From Acinetobacter lwoffii (GTDB taxonomy: Bacteria > Pseudomonadota > Gammaproteobacteria > Pseudomonadales > Moraxellaceae), in contig NZ_CP059081.1 in NCBI RefSeq assembly GCF_015602705.1, forward strand, positions 2,551,702 to 2,615,701: a stretch of DNA of 64,000 bases, given 5' to 3'. A program made the position numbers and the translations under genes. Positions 35,007 through 43,532 of this stretch are shown in pieces. The notes beneath the pieces are model-generated. The model was not told the origin of the DNA and did no database searches. It saw nothing but the letters and a program-made list of their open reading frames with translations. Position 1 is the stretch's first letter, and each line of letters starts with the position of its first letter.

Positions 35007-35738
35007 CTAGCGCGTTTCTTGGATATTCTGAATAGTTTGTTCAGATTCAGAATCTTTAGAGGACGACAGGCTGGCAAAAAGTTCCGAAGAGCCCAAACTA
35101 TTCAATAAACCTTCATAGGTTTGACGACTTTCACCACGTAAATAAGCCCCTTCCAGGAATACCATTTGACGCAGTGCCTGCCAGACCCATTTTTCTTCCA
35201 GCGTATTGGAATCGGTCAGATGACCCGACATATACAGGAAGTTGGTCCAGTTGGTCAGCACAATCCACAGGTTAATAATCAGTGCTTCAATTTCTGAATC
35301 GGTCATGTCCATCAGGCCTGCATTGACAAAGCCCTTATAGATTTTCTGGCCCTGCTGCATGACCTGCCCGGCAAAGCGTGGATACATCTTGCGAAAATCT
35401 TCGTTATTTTCTACCAGATGATAGACATCACGATGCAGGAAACGATAAGCCCATAACTGGCTGCTCAGCACCTGAAAATAATGCACCTTGTCATTGGCAT
35501 CCAGCGCGCGGTCATCCGGCAGCGCCAGCATTTCTAGCGTCTGGTGCTGGTACTGTTCCATCAATTCTTTAATAATTTCATTTTTATTGCGGAAATGATA
35601 ATACAGGTTACCCGGGCTCATACCGAGTTCTGCCGCAATATGATTGGTGGTTACCGATCGTTCGCCACGCTCGTTAAACAGCTGCAAACTGAGCTGCAAG
35701 ATACGCTCTTTAGTTTTTAAGGTTTTGGTTTGGGACAT
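35007..35738 (-). CDS. TetR-family transcription regulator
   Basis: About 243 residues when started at the MSQTKTLKTKERI methionine (35738); two upstream ATGs in frame are possible. The TetR helix-turn-helix is in residues 7-55: KERILQLSLQLFNERGERSVTTNHIAAELGMSPGNLYYHFRNKNEI in parts, matching the canonical consensus well. The C-terminal ligand domain has an aromatic-rich WAYRFLHRDVYHLV segment and WIVLTNWTNFLYMSG, seen in regulators of fatty-acid or aldehyde metabolism. It is divergent from the aldehyde dehydrogenase with a 115-bp gap containing a palindrome, so that gene is the probable target. Confidence 0.85.
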   Translation of the reverse strand: MSQTKTLKTKERILQLSLQLFNERGERSVTTNHIAAELGMSPGNLYYHFRNKNEIIKELMEQYQHQTLEMLALPDDRALDANDKVHYFQVLSSQLWAYRFLHRDVYHLVENNEDFRKMYPRFAGQVMQQGQKIYKGFVNAGLMDMTDSEIEALIINLWIVLTNWTNFLYMSGHLTDSNTLEEKWVWQALRQMVFLEGAYLRGESRQTYEGLLNSLGSSELFASLSSSKDSESEQTIQNIQETR

Positions 35739-35789
35739 CCTAAAATAACCATTCAGTTCATGCATTAGCAGGCTAACACACAAAGTCAC

Positions 35790-35818
35790 TTGACTAATTA
35801 GAGTATTTGCTCTAAAAA
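35790..35818 (+). promoter_or_regulatory. Promoter of the aldehyde dehydrogenase with a TetR-type operator
   Basis: TTGACT (five of six to -35), 17-bp spacer, TAAAAA. The spacer contains the inverted repeat TTAGAG-N6-CTCTAA at 35798-35815. A repressor bound there would cover the polymerase site, so repression by the divergent TetR protein is inferred. Confidence 0.6.
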
Positions 35819-35853
35819 TTAATTAATCGATTTTTGAATAATGGTAGTGCGGC

Positions 35854-37302
35854 ATGAACAGTCACACAAAAACAACATCAATGACACCACATTTTTTTGA
35901 TAGCCAATATCTGAATGAAGTCTTGGCGCAACAAAAACACGCTTACTTACACTACCCTCTGCCGACTGCAAAGGAACGTATCGATCGTTTAGCTCGACTT
36001 AAGCGTATCTTAGTTAAGTATCAAGATCAATTTGCTGATGCAATTAATCAGGACTATGGTAACCGCTCAATCGGGGAAACCAAGATTGGTGAACTGCTCA
36101 CCTGTCTGGAACATATCAAATATTACAGCAAAAACCTGACCCGGTGGATGAAACCTTCCAAGCGTCATGTAGGCATTATTCATCAGCCGGCCAAAGCCTG
36201 GGTGCAATATCAGCCTTTGGGTGTGGTCGGGATTATCGCACCGTGGAATTATCCGCTGTTGTTGTCGATTGGCCCCCTGATTTGCGCACTGGCGGCTGGC
36301 AACCATGCCATGATCAAAATTTCTAGTGCATCTGCTGCTTTTGGTGAAGTTCTGGAAAAAGCCCTGGCTGAAGCCTTCCCTAAAGAATTGGTCGCTGTGG
36401 TGAATGGTGGTGGTGTGATTTCAGATGCTTTCTGTCGTTTGCCTTTCGATAAACTGATTTTCACTGGCTCAACTGCAGTCGGTAAAACCGTCATGGCAGC
36501 CGCTGCCGAAAATCTGGTTCCGGTGATTCTGGAACTGGGCGGTAAATCGCCGGTACTGGTACATCCATCGATTGATCTGCGTGATGTCGCGCAGCGGATT
36601 GCGGTGGGCAAACTCTGGAATGCCGGTCAGACCTGTGTAGCGCCAGACTATATGTTCCTGCCTCTCGGAAAAACTGCCGAGTTCATTGATCACTTTAAAG
36701 CCTGTGTCGAAAGCATGTATCCGGATATCACCCATAATCAGGATTACACCTCGATTATTAATGTCAAACAATATAACCGTCTGCAAGGCTATCTGGATGA
36801 TGCGCGTGAACAGGGTGCGCAAGTCATTGAAATTAATCCGCGTAGTGAAAACTCGGCTGATCTGCGCAAGATTGCACCGACCATCGTGACCAATGTCACC
36901 CCGATGATGCAGATCATGCAGCATGAAATCTTTGGCCCACTGTTACCGATCATGGAATATGATCAAATTGACGATGTCATCGACTTTATTAATAGCCGTC
37001 CACGTCCACTTGCTTTATACTACTTCGACTTTGATCAGGCGCGTGCCGATTATGTCGCACAGCGTACCCATTCAGGGCATTTCGGGCAAAATACGGTACT
37101 GACCCATGTTGCGCAGGACGATCTACCATTTGGGGGTGTCGGTGCATCAGGTATGGGTAAATACCATGGCCCAGAAGGCTTCTTCAGTTTGTCGCATGAA
37201 CGCTCAGTAATGTCGAATCCAAAGCTGTACAGCTTGAAATACATTCTGCCACCGTTCAATAAACCGATTCACAAGCTGATTTCGAAGACACTTCTCCGCT
37301 AA
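35854..37302 (+). CDS. Aldehyde dehydrogenase, coniferyl-aldehyde type
   Basis: NAD(P)-dependent oxidation of an aldehyde to an acid. 482 residues, no signal peptide. Catalytic residues are the Glu of LELGGKSP near 229 and the Cys of NAGQTCVAPDY near 264; the cofactor loop is FTGSTAVGK near 205. The substitution APWNYP with GVVGIIAPWNYPLLLSIGP in parts marks the coniferyl aldehyde dehydrogenase group, which includes fatty-aldehyde enzymes. The C-terminus KPIHKLISKTLLR is basic-hydrophobic, as in membrane-associated fatty aldehyde dehydrogenases. The TetR gene is divergent. Confidence 0.9.
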   Translation: MNSHTKTTSMTPHFFDSQYLNEVLAQQKHAYLHYPLPTAKERIDRLARLKRILVKYQDQFADAINQDYGNRSIGETKIGELLTCLEHIKYYSKNLTRWMKPSKRHVGIIHQPAKAWVQYQPLGVVGIIAPWNYPLLLSIGPLICALAAGNHAMIKISSASAAFGEVLEKALAEAFPKELVAVVNGGGVISDAFCRLPFDKLIFTGSTAVGKTVMAAAAENLVPVILELGGKSPVLVHPSIDLRDVAQRIAVGKLWNAGQTCVAPDYMFLPLGKTAEFIDHFKACVESMYPDITHNQDYTSIINVKQYNRLQGYLDDAREQGAQVIEINPRSENSADLRKIAPTIVTNVTPMMQIMQHEIFGPLLPIMEYDQIDDVIDFINSRPRPLALYYFDFDQARADYVAQRTHSGHFGQNTVLTHVAQDDLPFGGVGASGMGKYHGPEGFFSLSHERSVMSNPKLYSLKYILPPFNKPIHKLISKTLLR

Positions 37303-37467
37303 ATGATCAAGGCATGAGCTATCGATATAGTTCGTGCCGCGTTTTGACGAAAATCGCTTGTCTTTTAAGCGCATTTTTGATATAAAACGCCCCTTGAATG
37401 ATTTCAATCCGTTTATTTTTGACTGGCCATACAGATTTGCTGTTGGCTAAATCAATGGAGTTACACC

Positions 37468-37704
37468 ATGTCTAAGGTTTGCCAAGTTACCGGCAAGCGT
37501 CCAGTCGTTGGTAACAACGTCTCACACGCCAACAACAAAACTAAGCGCCGGTTCGAGCCGAACCTGCACCACCACCGTTTCTGGTTAGAAAGCGAAAAAC
37601 GTTTTGTACGTCTTCGTTTAACCACTAAAGGTATGCGTATTATCGACAAATTGGGCATTGAAAAGGTTGTTGCTGACCTACGTGCTCAAGGTCAAAAGAT
37701 CTAA
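37468..37704 (+). CDS. rpmB: 50S ribosomal protein L28
   Basis: 78 residues, the normal length. Starts [17 protein letters not shown] and ends in a basic tail typical of L28. RPF-rich arginine and lysine content and the [16 protein letters not shown] block are family features. Followed 12 bp later by rpmG with a ribosome site AAGGAG, the conserved pair. Confidence 0.97.
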
Positions 37705-37716
37705 GGAGTCTGAACC

Positions 37717-37872
37717 ATGCGTGATAAAATTCGCTTAGTTTCTTCAGCTGGTACAGGTTATTTCTATACCACGACTAAGAACAAACGTACTATGCCGGAA
37801 AAAATGGAAATCAAAAAATTTGATCCAAAAATCCGTCAACACGTAATCTTCAAAGAAGCTAAAATCAAATAA
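37717..37872 (+). CDS. rpmG: 50S ribosomal protein L33
   Basis: 51 residues, read directly from the sequence: [23 protein letters not shown], then [19 protein letters not shown]. It is the cysteine-free type of L33 (no CxxC zinc motifs). Ribosome site AAGGAG 10 bases before ATG; the terminator follows 14 bp after the stop. Confidence 0.97.
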
Positions 37873-37885
37873 TTTTAGTTTCTTT

Positions 37886-37918
37886 AAAAAAACGACCTTC
37901 GCGGGTCGTTTTTTTTTG
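37886..37918 (+). terminator. Terminator of rpmB-rpmG
   Basis: Stem AAACGACC/GGTCGTTT around a TTCGCG loop followed by nine T. Confidence 0.9.
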
Positions 37919-38007
37919 CACTTTTTTTATCCGGCTTGATAAACTTTCTGCATGTTTTGGCACTTTTTGTGCTTATTTCCCAGCAAACCTAGCTAAAGGA
38001 GTATTTA

Positions 38008-39723
38008 GTGCCACATGACGTAGAGCTCATTATATTACTGGCTGTTGGTTTTGGCTTAGCTTTGGTCTTTGGCTATCTCGCTGCACGGCTACGTCTCCCC
38101 CCTTTGATCGGCTATCTCATTGCCGGCATTCTGATTAGTCCCCACACGCCCGGTGTGGTCGGTGATATTCATCTGGCCAACCAGTTGGCAGAATTAGGCG
38201 TCATGTTCCTGATGTTTGGCGTCGGAATGCATTTTTCCCTGAACGATCTGATGCAGGTACGCCGGATTGCCCTGCCTGGTGCGATTTTACAGATTGCAGT
38301 TGCCACCTTGCTCGGGGTTGGAGTTTCGATGCTGTGGGGCTGGAGCTTTGGCTCAGCACTGGTCTTCGGCCTAAGCCTGTCTTGTGCCAGTACTGTGGTT
38401 CTACTCAAAGCACTCGGTGATCGTGGCCTGCTCGATTCGATCAATGGCCGGATTGCTGTTGGCTGGTTACTGGTCGAAGATCTGGTTATGGTCTTGGCGC
38501 TGGTACTGTTACCTGCCACTGCGGTGCTTTTAGGGGGGCAGGCGCTGGAAGGCGCAAGCGATGAGAATATCTGGCTCACCTTAGGTATTACTCTGCTCAA
38601 AGTCGCAGGCTTTATTGCCTTCATGCTGATTATCGGTAAACGATTGATTCCGATGATCATACAGGTCGTGGCACGTCTTGGTTCACGTGAGCTGTTTACC
38701 TTAACCGTGGTGGCTGCTGCTGTTTCGATTGCCTTTGGTGCCTATAAAGTCTTTGGCGTGTCGATGGCACTGGGTGCTTTCTTTGCCGGAATGGTGGTGA
38801 AAGAGTCCGATTTTAGTCATCGTGCCGAAGAAGAAACCTTGCCACTGCGTGAAATTTTCTCGATTTTATTCTTTGTTTCCGTCGGCATGCTGTTTGATCC
38901 GCGCATTTTGCTGGAACAGCCTTTACATGTACTGGCCGTGGTCGGGATTATCATGATTGGCAAGACTATTGCCGCCATGGCACTGGTGCTGTTCTTTCGC
39001 TATCCGATCAATACCGCCTTAACCGTCGGTGCTTCTCTGGCACAGATTGGTGAGTTCTCCTTTATTTTGGCTGCACTCGGTGTTTCACTCAACCTGCTTT
39101 CGCTGGAAGGTCAAAACCTGATTCTGGCAGGTGCCTTGATTTCGATTACCCTCAATTCCTTTATCTTTTCCGCAATTGAGCCAGTACAGAAATGGATTCG
39201 GGAACGCTCGACCCTGGCACGTTTACTGGAACGCAGTGGTGACCCTCTGGCAATGTTACCCGATGAAGTCTCACAGGATTACCTGCGCGATCAGGTGGTG
39301 ATTATTGGCCATGGTGAGGTGGGACGTCGCATTACCCGCTCATTGATGGAAGAAAACATTAAGGTGGTGATTGCCGAAGAAAACCGTGACATCGTCGAAA
39401 ACCTACGTGAAAAAGGTATTGCTGCGGTGTCTGGCGTAGCCACTGAAGCTGGCGTACTGATTCAGGCACATATTCAGCATGCGCGCTTACTGGTCATTTC
39501 GCCTATGGATATCATCGATATTCATAAAATTGTCGACATTGCCAAGACCTTGAATCCACAAATTCAGGTACTGGTCTGTGCGGAAAGCAAGGAAGAAGCT
39601 GAAGCCATTCGTCGGGATAATGTCGGTGCGGTTTATTATGCCAAAGAAGAAATGGCGAAAAATATGAGCAATCATATTTTGAACCAGATTGAGATCGCGC
39701 ATCAGCATACGCCTTCTCATTAA
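38008..39723 (+). CDS. CPA2 cation:proton antiporter with RCK domain (YbaL/KefB-like)
   Basis: 571 residues. About twelve hydrophobic helices fill residues 5-390, with the cation/proton exchanger motifs LPPLIGYLIAGILISP near 30, AELGVMFLMFGVGMHF near 62 and the EESK-type GAFFAGMVVKESDF near 260. After a cytosolic linker the Rossmann TrkA-N domain begins with VVIIGHGEVGRRI near 430, used to sense NAD(H) or nucleotides. The family (YbaL, KefB/C) exchanges potassium or other cations for protons. Start is GTG 38008 behind AAAGGAG. Which ion is moved is not visible. Confidence 0.9.
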   Translation: MPHDVELIILLAVGFGLALVFGYLAARLRLPPLIGYLIAGILISPHTPGVVGDIHLANQLAELGVMFLMFGVGMHFSLNDLMQVRRIALPGAILQIAVATLLGVGVSMLWGWSFGSALVFGLSLSCASTVVLLKALGDRGLLDSINGRIAVGWLLVEDLVMVLALVLLPATAVLLGGQALEGASDENIWLTLGITLLKVAGFIAFMLIIGKRLIPMIIQVVARLGSRELFTLTVVAAAVSIAFGAYKVFGVSMALGAFFAGMVVKESDFSHRAEEETLPLREIFSILFFVSVGMLFDPRILLEQPLHVLAVVGIIMIGKTIAAMALVLFFRYPINTALTVGASLAQIGEFSFILAALGVSLNLLSLEGQNLILAGALISITLNSFIFSAIEPVQKWIRERSTLARLLERSGDPLAMLPDEVSQDYLRDQVVIIGHGEVGRRITRSLMEENIKVVIAEENRDIVENLREKGIAAVSGVATEAGVLIQAHIQHARLLVISPMDIIDIHKIVDIAKTLNPQIQVLVCAESKEEAEAIRRDNVGAVYYAKEEMAKNMSNHILNQIEIAHQHTPSH

Positions 39724-39749
39724 AGTTTTTCTTTGAATAAACACTGAAT

Positions 39750-39780
39750 AAAAAAGTTGCCGGATCTGGCAACTTTTTTT
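39750..39780 (+). terminator. Terminator of the antiporter gene
   Basis: AAAAAGTTGCC/GGCAACTTTTT stem with a 6-base loop, 27 bp past the stop. Confidence 0.85.
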
Positions 39781-39937
39781 ATGTACATCAATATATCTCT
39801 GAGCCAAATATTTTATTAACACACTGGCTTCAGACTGCTCACGACTTAAATTTTAAAATACTGATTTTTCATCTTCATTTTAAATGAACGTTTTTGTGAT
39901 ACTTAAAATCTGCCTAATTTAATAACCTATAAAACTC

Positions 39938-39962
39938 AAAAAGCACACCGATAGTGTGCTTT
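39938..39962 (-). terminator. Terminator of the small gene at 39981
   Basis: GCACAC stem with a CGATA loop, 19 bp beyond the minus-strand stop, followed on that strand by TTTTTGAGTTTT. Confidence 0.75.
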
Positions 39963-39980
39963 CTAAATAAATTTCAACGA

Positions 39981-40259
39981 TTAACTCATATACTTTGGTT
40001 CTTCATCCACAACTTCAGCCTGCCATTCATTGACCTGCTGTTCCAGCAAGCCATAGAGTGCTGCCTGAATCATCTGTTGCGCAATCACGGGCGTCTGCTC
40101 TCCAAGTAGAGCTTTCACCTCATCATTAAATTGAATCATGACCAAAGGCTGTTTATGTGAGCCTGCATTGCGTAGAGCCAACGCGCCACCTTCAAGTTGA
40201 ACGAGTTCTAAAATCGCGTCTTGATTACCAAATAGATCTTTCAACTGTTCTATAGACAT
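39981..40259 (-). CDS. Conserved hypothetical protein, 92 residues
   Basis: Start at the ATG at 40259, with GGAGG 5 bases before, in preference to one 14 codons upstream. The protein is acidic and soluble with no membrane helix: SIEQLKDLFGNQDAILE, a middle strand PLVMIQFNDEVKALLG, a helix IAQQMIQAALYGLL, and an acidic tail EVVDEEPKYMS. Not recognised. A perfect 15-base palindrome overlaps its ribosome site, which may control translation or be a binding site. The DUF6586 gene is 105 bp upstream on the same strand. Confidence 0.7.
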   Translation of the reverse strand: MSIEQLKDLFGNQDAILELVQLEGGALALRNAGSHKQPLVMIQFNDEVKALLGEQTPVIAQQMIQAALYGLLEQQVNEWQAEVVDEEPKYMS

Positions 40260-40266
40260 ATATCCT

Positions 40267-40281
40267 CCATGTTCAACATGG
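40267..40281. repeat. Perfect palindrome overlapping a ribosome site
   Basis: CCATGTTCAACATGG (7+1+7). It shares two bases with the GGAGG of the gene ending at 40259. As RNA it could pair CCATG with CATGG across a five-base loop. Operator or translational switch are both possible. Confidence 0.5.
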
Positions 40282-40364
40282 TGGCAAAGCGCCGGGTGCA
40301 CTTTGCATCATTAGAGTAATTGATATAGGGTTAAAAATTGCATTTTCAAGTACAGCCGATCCGA

Positions 40365-40868
40365 TTAAAATTCAATCATCTCATTACGAAAACCATCAAT
40401 TAATTGCGTCAGGTCACGATGCCACTCTCTCAATATAGCAGTATCAGGTAACCACGCTTGTGGAGACTGTGTGACTTTAATGATGAGATTTGAGGAGGTT
40501 TCGTCTTCAGGTTCTGGGGTACTTGGTTCGGGCGCATACTGGCACAGATGGTACGCGCGCTTCAGTTCAGCAATGAAACCGCTCTTAGACAAATGTTGCA
40601 ATACCGCCACTTCTGGCGAAATCTGGCCTTTGGCCGCCATCAGTTCTTCGATCGATTTTAGCGTCGGATGAGGATCATTCAGGCGATAGTAACGCACCAG
40701 TTCCTGTAGAAATGCTAACAAAGCACCATGCAAATGGAACACAGTTGCTTCACGTTGTGCCTGAGCCTGTTGTACATGTTCGGTTTGCTCTGCTTGCTGG
40801 CAGGATAGACGGGCGAAATACAGTTTTTGATTGGTACGGTCCGCATGATAGCGAGCAACACGGGTCAT
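40365..40868 (-). CDS. DUF6586-like protein
   Basis: 167 residues, soluble. Helical N-terminal half (NQKLYFARLSCQQAEQTEHVQQAQAQREATVFHLHGALLAFLQELVR in parts) rich in Gln and Ala, then a loop EPEDETSS, then a strand LIIKVTQSPQAWL and a helix REWHRDLTQLIDGFRNEMIEF. The shape matches the DUF6586 family found in Pseudomonas and Acinetobacter, of unknown role; the match is from memory and should be searched. Starts 58 bp before a weak promoter-like region, on the same strand as the neighbours to its right. Confidence 0.6.
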   Translation of the reverse strand: MTRVARYHADRTNQKLYFARLSCQQAEQTEHVQQAQAQREATVFHLHGALLAFLQELVRYYRLNDPHPTLKSIEELMAAKGQISPEVAVLQHLSKSGFIAELKRAYHLCQYAPEPSTPEPEDETSSNLIIKVTQSPQAWLPDTAILREWHRDLTQLIDGFRNEMIEF

Positions 40869-41022
40869 CGAGATTTCCTAAGGTTTAAAACAAATTTTGG
40901 CTTTTATAAAGTAAAAGGTTCGCCTGCATTTCGCAATCAAAAGATGTTCGGACTGAATCCATCCAGCACTGAAATTCAGAGTATTGAGCTCACTAATTAA
41001 AGCGATAATAAATTTCAGCCAT

Positions 41023-41053
41023 AAAAAAGGAGCCTATCAAGTGCTCCTTTTTT
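41023..41053 (-). terminator. Terminator of the RRM gene
   Basis: AAAAAAGGAGC/GCTCCTTTTTT stem with a 9-base loop, 4 bp past the minus-strand stop. Confidence 0.88.
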
Positions 41054-41057
41054 GAGT

Positions 41058-41309
41058 TTAAGCCTGAGGCTTATCTTCTGCGGCTTTCACGCGGATGCCA
41101 TGTCCGTGTAGGCGTAAAGTGTTCAGGCCTTTAATGGCTTTGACTGCTTCACGGCCATGCGGCATTTCTACAAAAGCAAAACCTTTTGATTTGCCTGTTG
41201 CTGCATCAAGCACCAAAGTACAGGTCTCCACTGTGCCATATTCCTGGAACAGTTTCAGTAATTCGGCTTCTGTGACCGTACGTTCTAAATTACGAACTAA
41301 AATTTTCAT
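41058..41309 (-). CDS. RRM-type RNA-binding protein
   Basis: 83 residues consisting of a single RNA recognition motif. RNP2 is ILVRNL (3-8) and RNP1 is KGFAFVEM (42-49), both with the aromatic positions that stack on RNA bases. The tail KAAEDKPQA is short, without the glycine-rich extension of Rbp proteins. Bacterial one-domain RRM proteins are often cold-induced and act as RNA chaperones; targets unknown. The 5' start is followed by an AAGG ribosome site. Confidence 0.9.
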   Translation of the reverse strand: MKILVRNLERTVTEAELLKLFQEYGTVETCTLVLDAATGKSKGFAFVEMPHGREAVKAIKGLNTLRLHGHGIRVKAAEDKPQA

Positions 41310-41392
41310 CTTACAACCTTAAGAAGATAGGCAAAAAATATCAAAAAGCACGCGCCTACTCTACTTTTTGCATGAAACAACTTTGTTATAGT

Positions 41393-43387
41393 TTAATCGA
41401 GATCAATCCCAAAATCTAAATTAATCGACTTGCGTTCAATCAGTGCACTTTTTACAGTTTGCTGCCGGGTCTTGTAATGGGTTTCCGTGGTACATAAATG
41501 CCGGGTGAGATCATTCAGGAAATAGCTTTCGACTTTACGTCCCTGCTCATCGACCGTTTCCCGCGCCCAATGATTCAGGTTCTGTTTGGTCAGAATCAAT
41601 TCATTTTTTGCCCGGGTCAGCGCCACATACAGCACACGACGCTCTTCTTCGACATCATCAAAGTCGCCTTGAGCACGCGCATGCGGATAATTGCCCGGCG
41701 TGACATTGGCCACATAACAGACATTTTGTTCGGTGCCTTTGGCCGAGTGAATGGTGATTAAGGTCACCACATCGTGATCCGATTGGCGTTCAATTTCCGA
41801 GATTGACACTGGATCTAGTACATATTCCTCTAAAAATTCACTCAGCTGCGAATGTTTCGAGGCCAATTGCTTAACCAGTTCAAAATCACTCTGGCGACGT
41901 GACCAATCCTTTTTATAGTTTTCTGCTAACTGAGATTCAATCGCCTGAATCGCAAGACTGACACAGGCTTGCACTTCGCCTTTGAGCACATTCATCTGCT
42001 GCATGATCAGAATAGTCTCTAGCGGTATCTTGCCAAACTGTTCTAATTTCTTTGCAATCTGATCCATTTCCGGTTCAGCCAATAACTGCTGCGATAGCTT
42101 GCTAGCACCAACATCACCCACACCATTCCACAGGGTCAAGAAACGCATCCAGGCGATATCATCCAGCGGATTGGCGACTACGCGCAGCATGCTGAGCAAA
42201 TCTTTGACATGCGCCGTTTCCAGCAGCTTCATGCCACCAATAAAGCGATACGGCACATTAGCCGCGATACAGGCTGCCTCAATATGCCGTGCGGCAAAAC
42301 TGGAACGAACCAGCACCATATGCTCGCCCCACTTACTACCTTGCAGATAATAACGCTCTTTAATATCAATCGCGATCCATTTGGCTTCATCAAACTCATT
42401 CGGGAAAATATGCATGCGCGGCTTTACACCTTCTCCGCGATACGCTTCCAGACGTTTGTCATATTTGATTTCAGACTGATCGAGCAGCCAGTTGGACAGA
42501 TCCAGAATTTCCTGGGTCGAGCGGTAGTTTTTTTCTAATTTAAAAATCTGCGCATCTGGCACACGTTCTTTGAAATGGTGAATATTTTCAAAGTCTGCAC
42601 CACGAAAGCCATAAATCGACTGCGCATCATCACCGACACAGAACAGGCTGATCCGGTCTTTCAGTGGCTCCAGCAAAGCCCATTGCAATGGATTGGTATC
42701 CTGCATTTCATCGACCAGCATATGCCGACAGATTGAAGCGACATAGTCGACCAGACCTTCGGACTGTGCCAGCGCCGTAGCTACTACCGCCAGAATATCG
42801 TCATAATCCAGAAAACTTCGCGCTTGCTTACGTGTCTCATATTCTTTCATGATTTCGGCAATCTGGTCTTTGAGAGCCAGATATTCCGGCATCTGTTTTT
42901 CCAGTGCCAGACTAAGTTTTTGCCGGGTATTCCGTGCAAAAGAATACAGGTCACATAGTTCCTGAGGCTTAGGTAAATGATTGGGGTTTTTCTTGTCATC
43001 ACGACCGCGAATCAGGCGAAACATCATCAGCTGGTCATCACGATCAATAATCGAAAACTGTTCAAGGCCAAAAGCTTTCGGAATACGGCGCAGCAGATAC
43101 ATACAGAAGGTATGAAAGGTCGAGGCTCGCAGCCCCTTGGCTTGTCCACCGAGTGCCAGTTCGACACGCGCCACAATTTCACTGGCTGCCCGGCGGGTAA
43201 AGGTCAGAATTTGAATCTGGTTGGCAGGCACGCCCTGTTCAATCAAGTAAGCTGCGCGTGCCACGATGGTTTTGGTTTTGCCACAACCTGCCCCGGCCAG
43301 CACCAAACTGTGTTTTGCTTCTGTAGTCGCTGCTTGCTTTTGTTGGGGATTTAATTCATCAATCAGGGTGGCTAAACTCATTTTCAC
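41393..43387 (-). CDS. UvrD/Rep-family ATP-dependent DNA helicase
   Basis: 664-residue superfamily 1A helicase, 3' to 5' type. Walker A AGAGCGKT at 31-38 with Cys in place of the common Ser; LTFTRRAASEI (Ia), DEMQDTNPLQW (Walker B, II), GDDAQSIYGFRGAD (III), KLEKNYRS (IV), TIHSAKGTEQNVCYV (V) and LYVALTRAKNELIL (VI) are all present. It is shorter than UvrD (720) or Rep and its C-terminal tail differs. A role in replication repair or conflict resolution is likely; the exact orthologue is unclear. Confidence 0.92.
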   Translation of the reverse strand: MKMSLATLIDELNPQQKQAATTEAKHSLVLAGAGCGKTKTIVARAAYLIEQGVPANQIQILTFTRRAASEIVARVELALGGQAKGLRASTFHTFCMYLLRRIPKAFGLEQFSIIDRDDQLMMFRLIRGRDDKKNPNHLPKPQELCDLYSFARNTRQKLSLALEKQMPEYLALKDQIAEIMKEYETRKQARSFLDYDDILAVVATALAQSEGLVDYVASICRHMLVDEMQDTNPLQWALLEPLKDRISLFCVGDDAQSIYGFRGADFENIHHFKERVPDAQIFKLEKNYRSTQEILDLSNWLLDQSEIKYDKRLEAYRGEGVKPRMHIFPNEFDEAKWIAIDIKERYYLQGSKWGEHMVLVRSSFAARHIEAACIAANVPYRFIGGMKLLETAHVKDLLSMLRVVANPLDDIAWMRFLTLWNGVGDVGASKLSQQLLAEPEMDQIAKKLEQFGKIPLETILIMQQMNVLKGEVQACVSLAIQAIESQLAENYKKDWSRRQSDFELVKQLASKHSQLSEFLEEYVLDPVSISEIERQSDHDVVTLITIHSAKGTEQNVCYVANVTPGNYPHARAQGDFDDVEEERRVLYVALTRAKNELILTKQNLNHWARETVDEQGRKVESYFLNDLTRHLCTTETHYKTRQQTVKSALIERKSINLDFGIDLD

Positions 43388-43532
43388 TTATCATTTTGTG
43401 GATGTATGTAGTTTAACAGATCGCTTCCAGAATTATGGCTTTTCAGTTGCCCTGACACTGTCTCCAATTTTATTTCTTGATTTATTACCTGATAATGAAG
43501 CGTGCTAGATTGCAGGAGAGAGAGAAATACTT

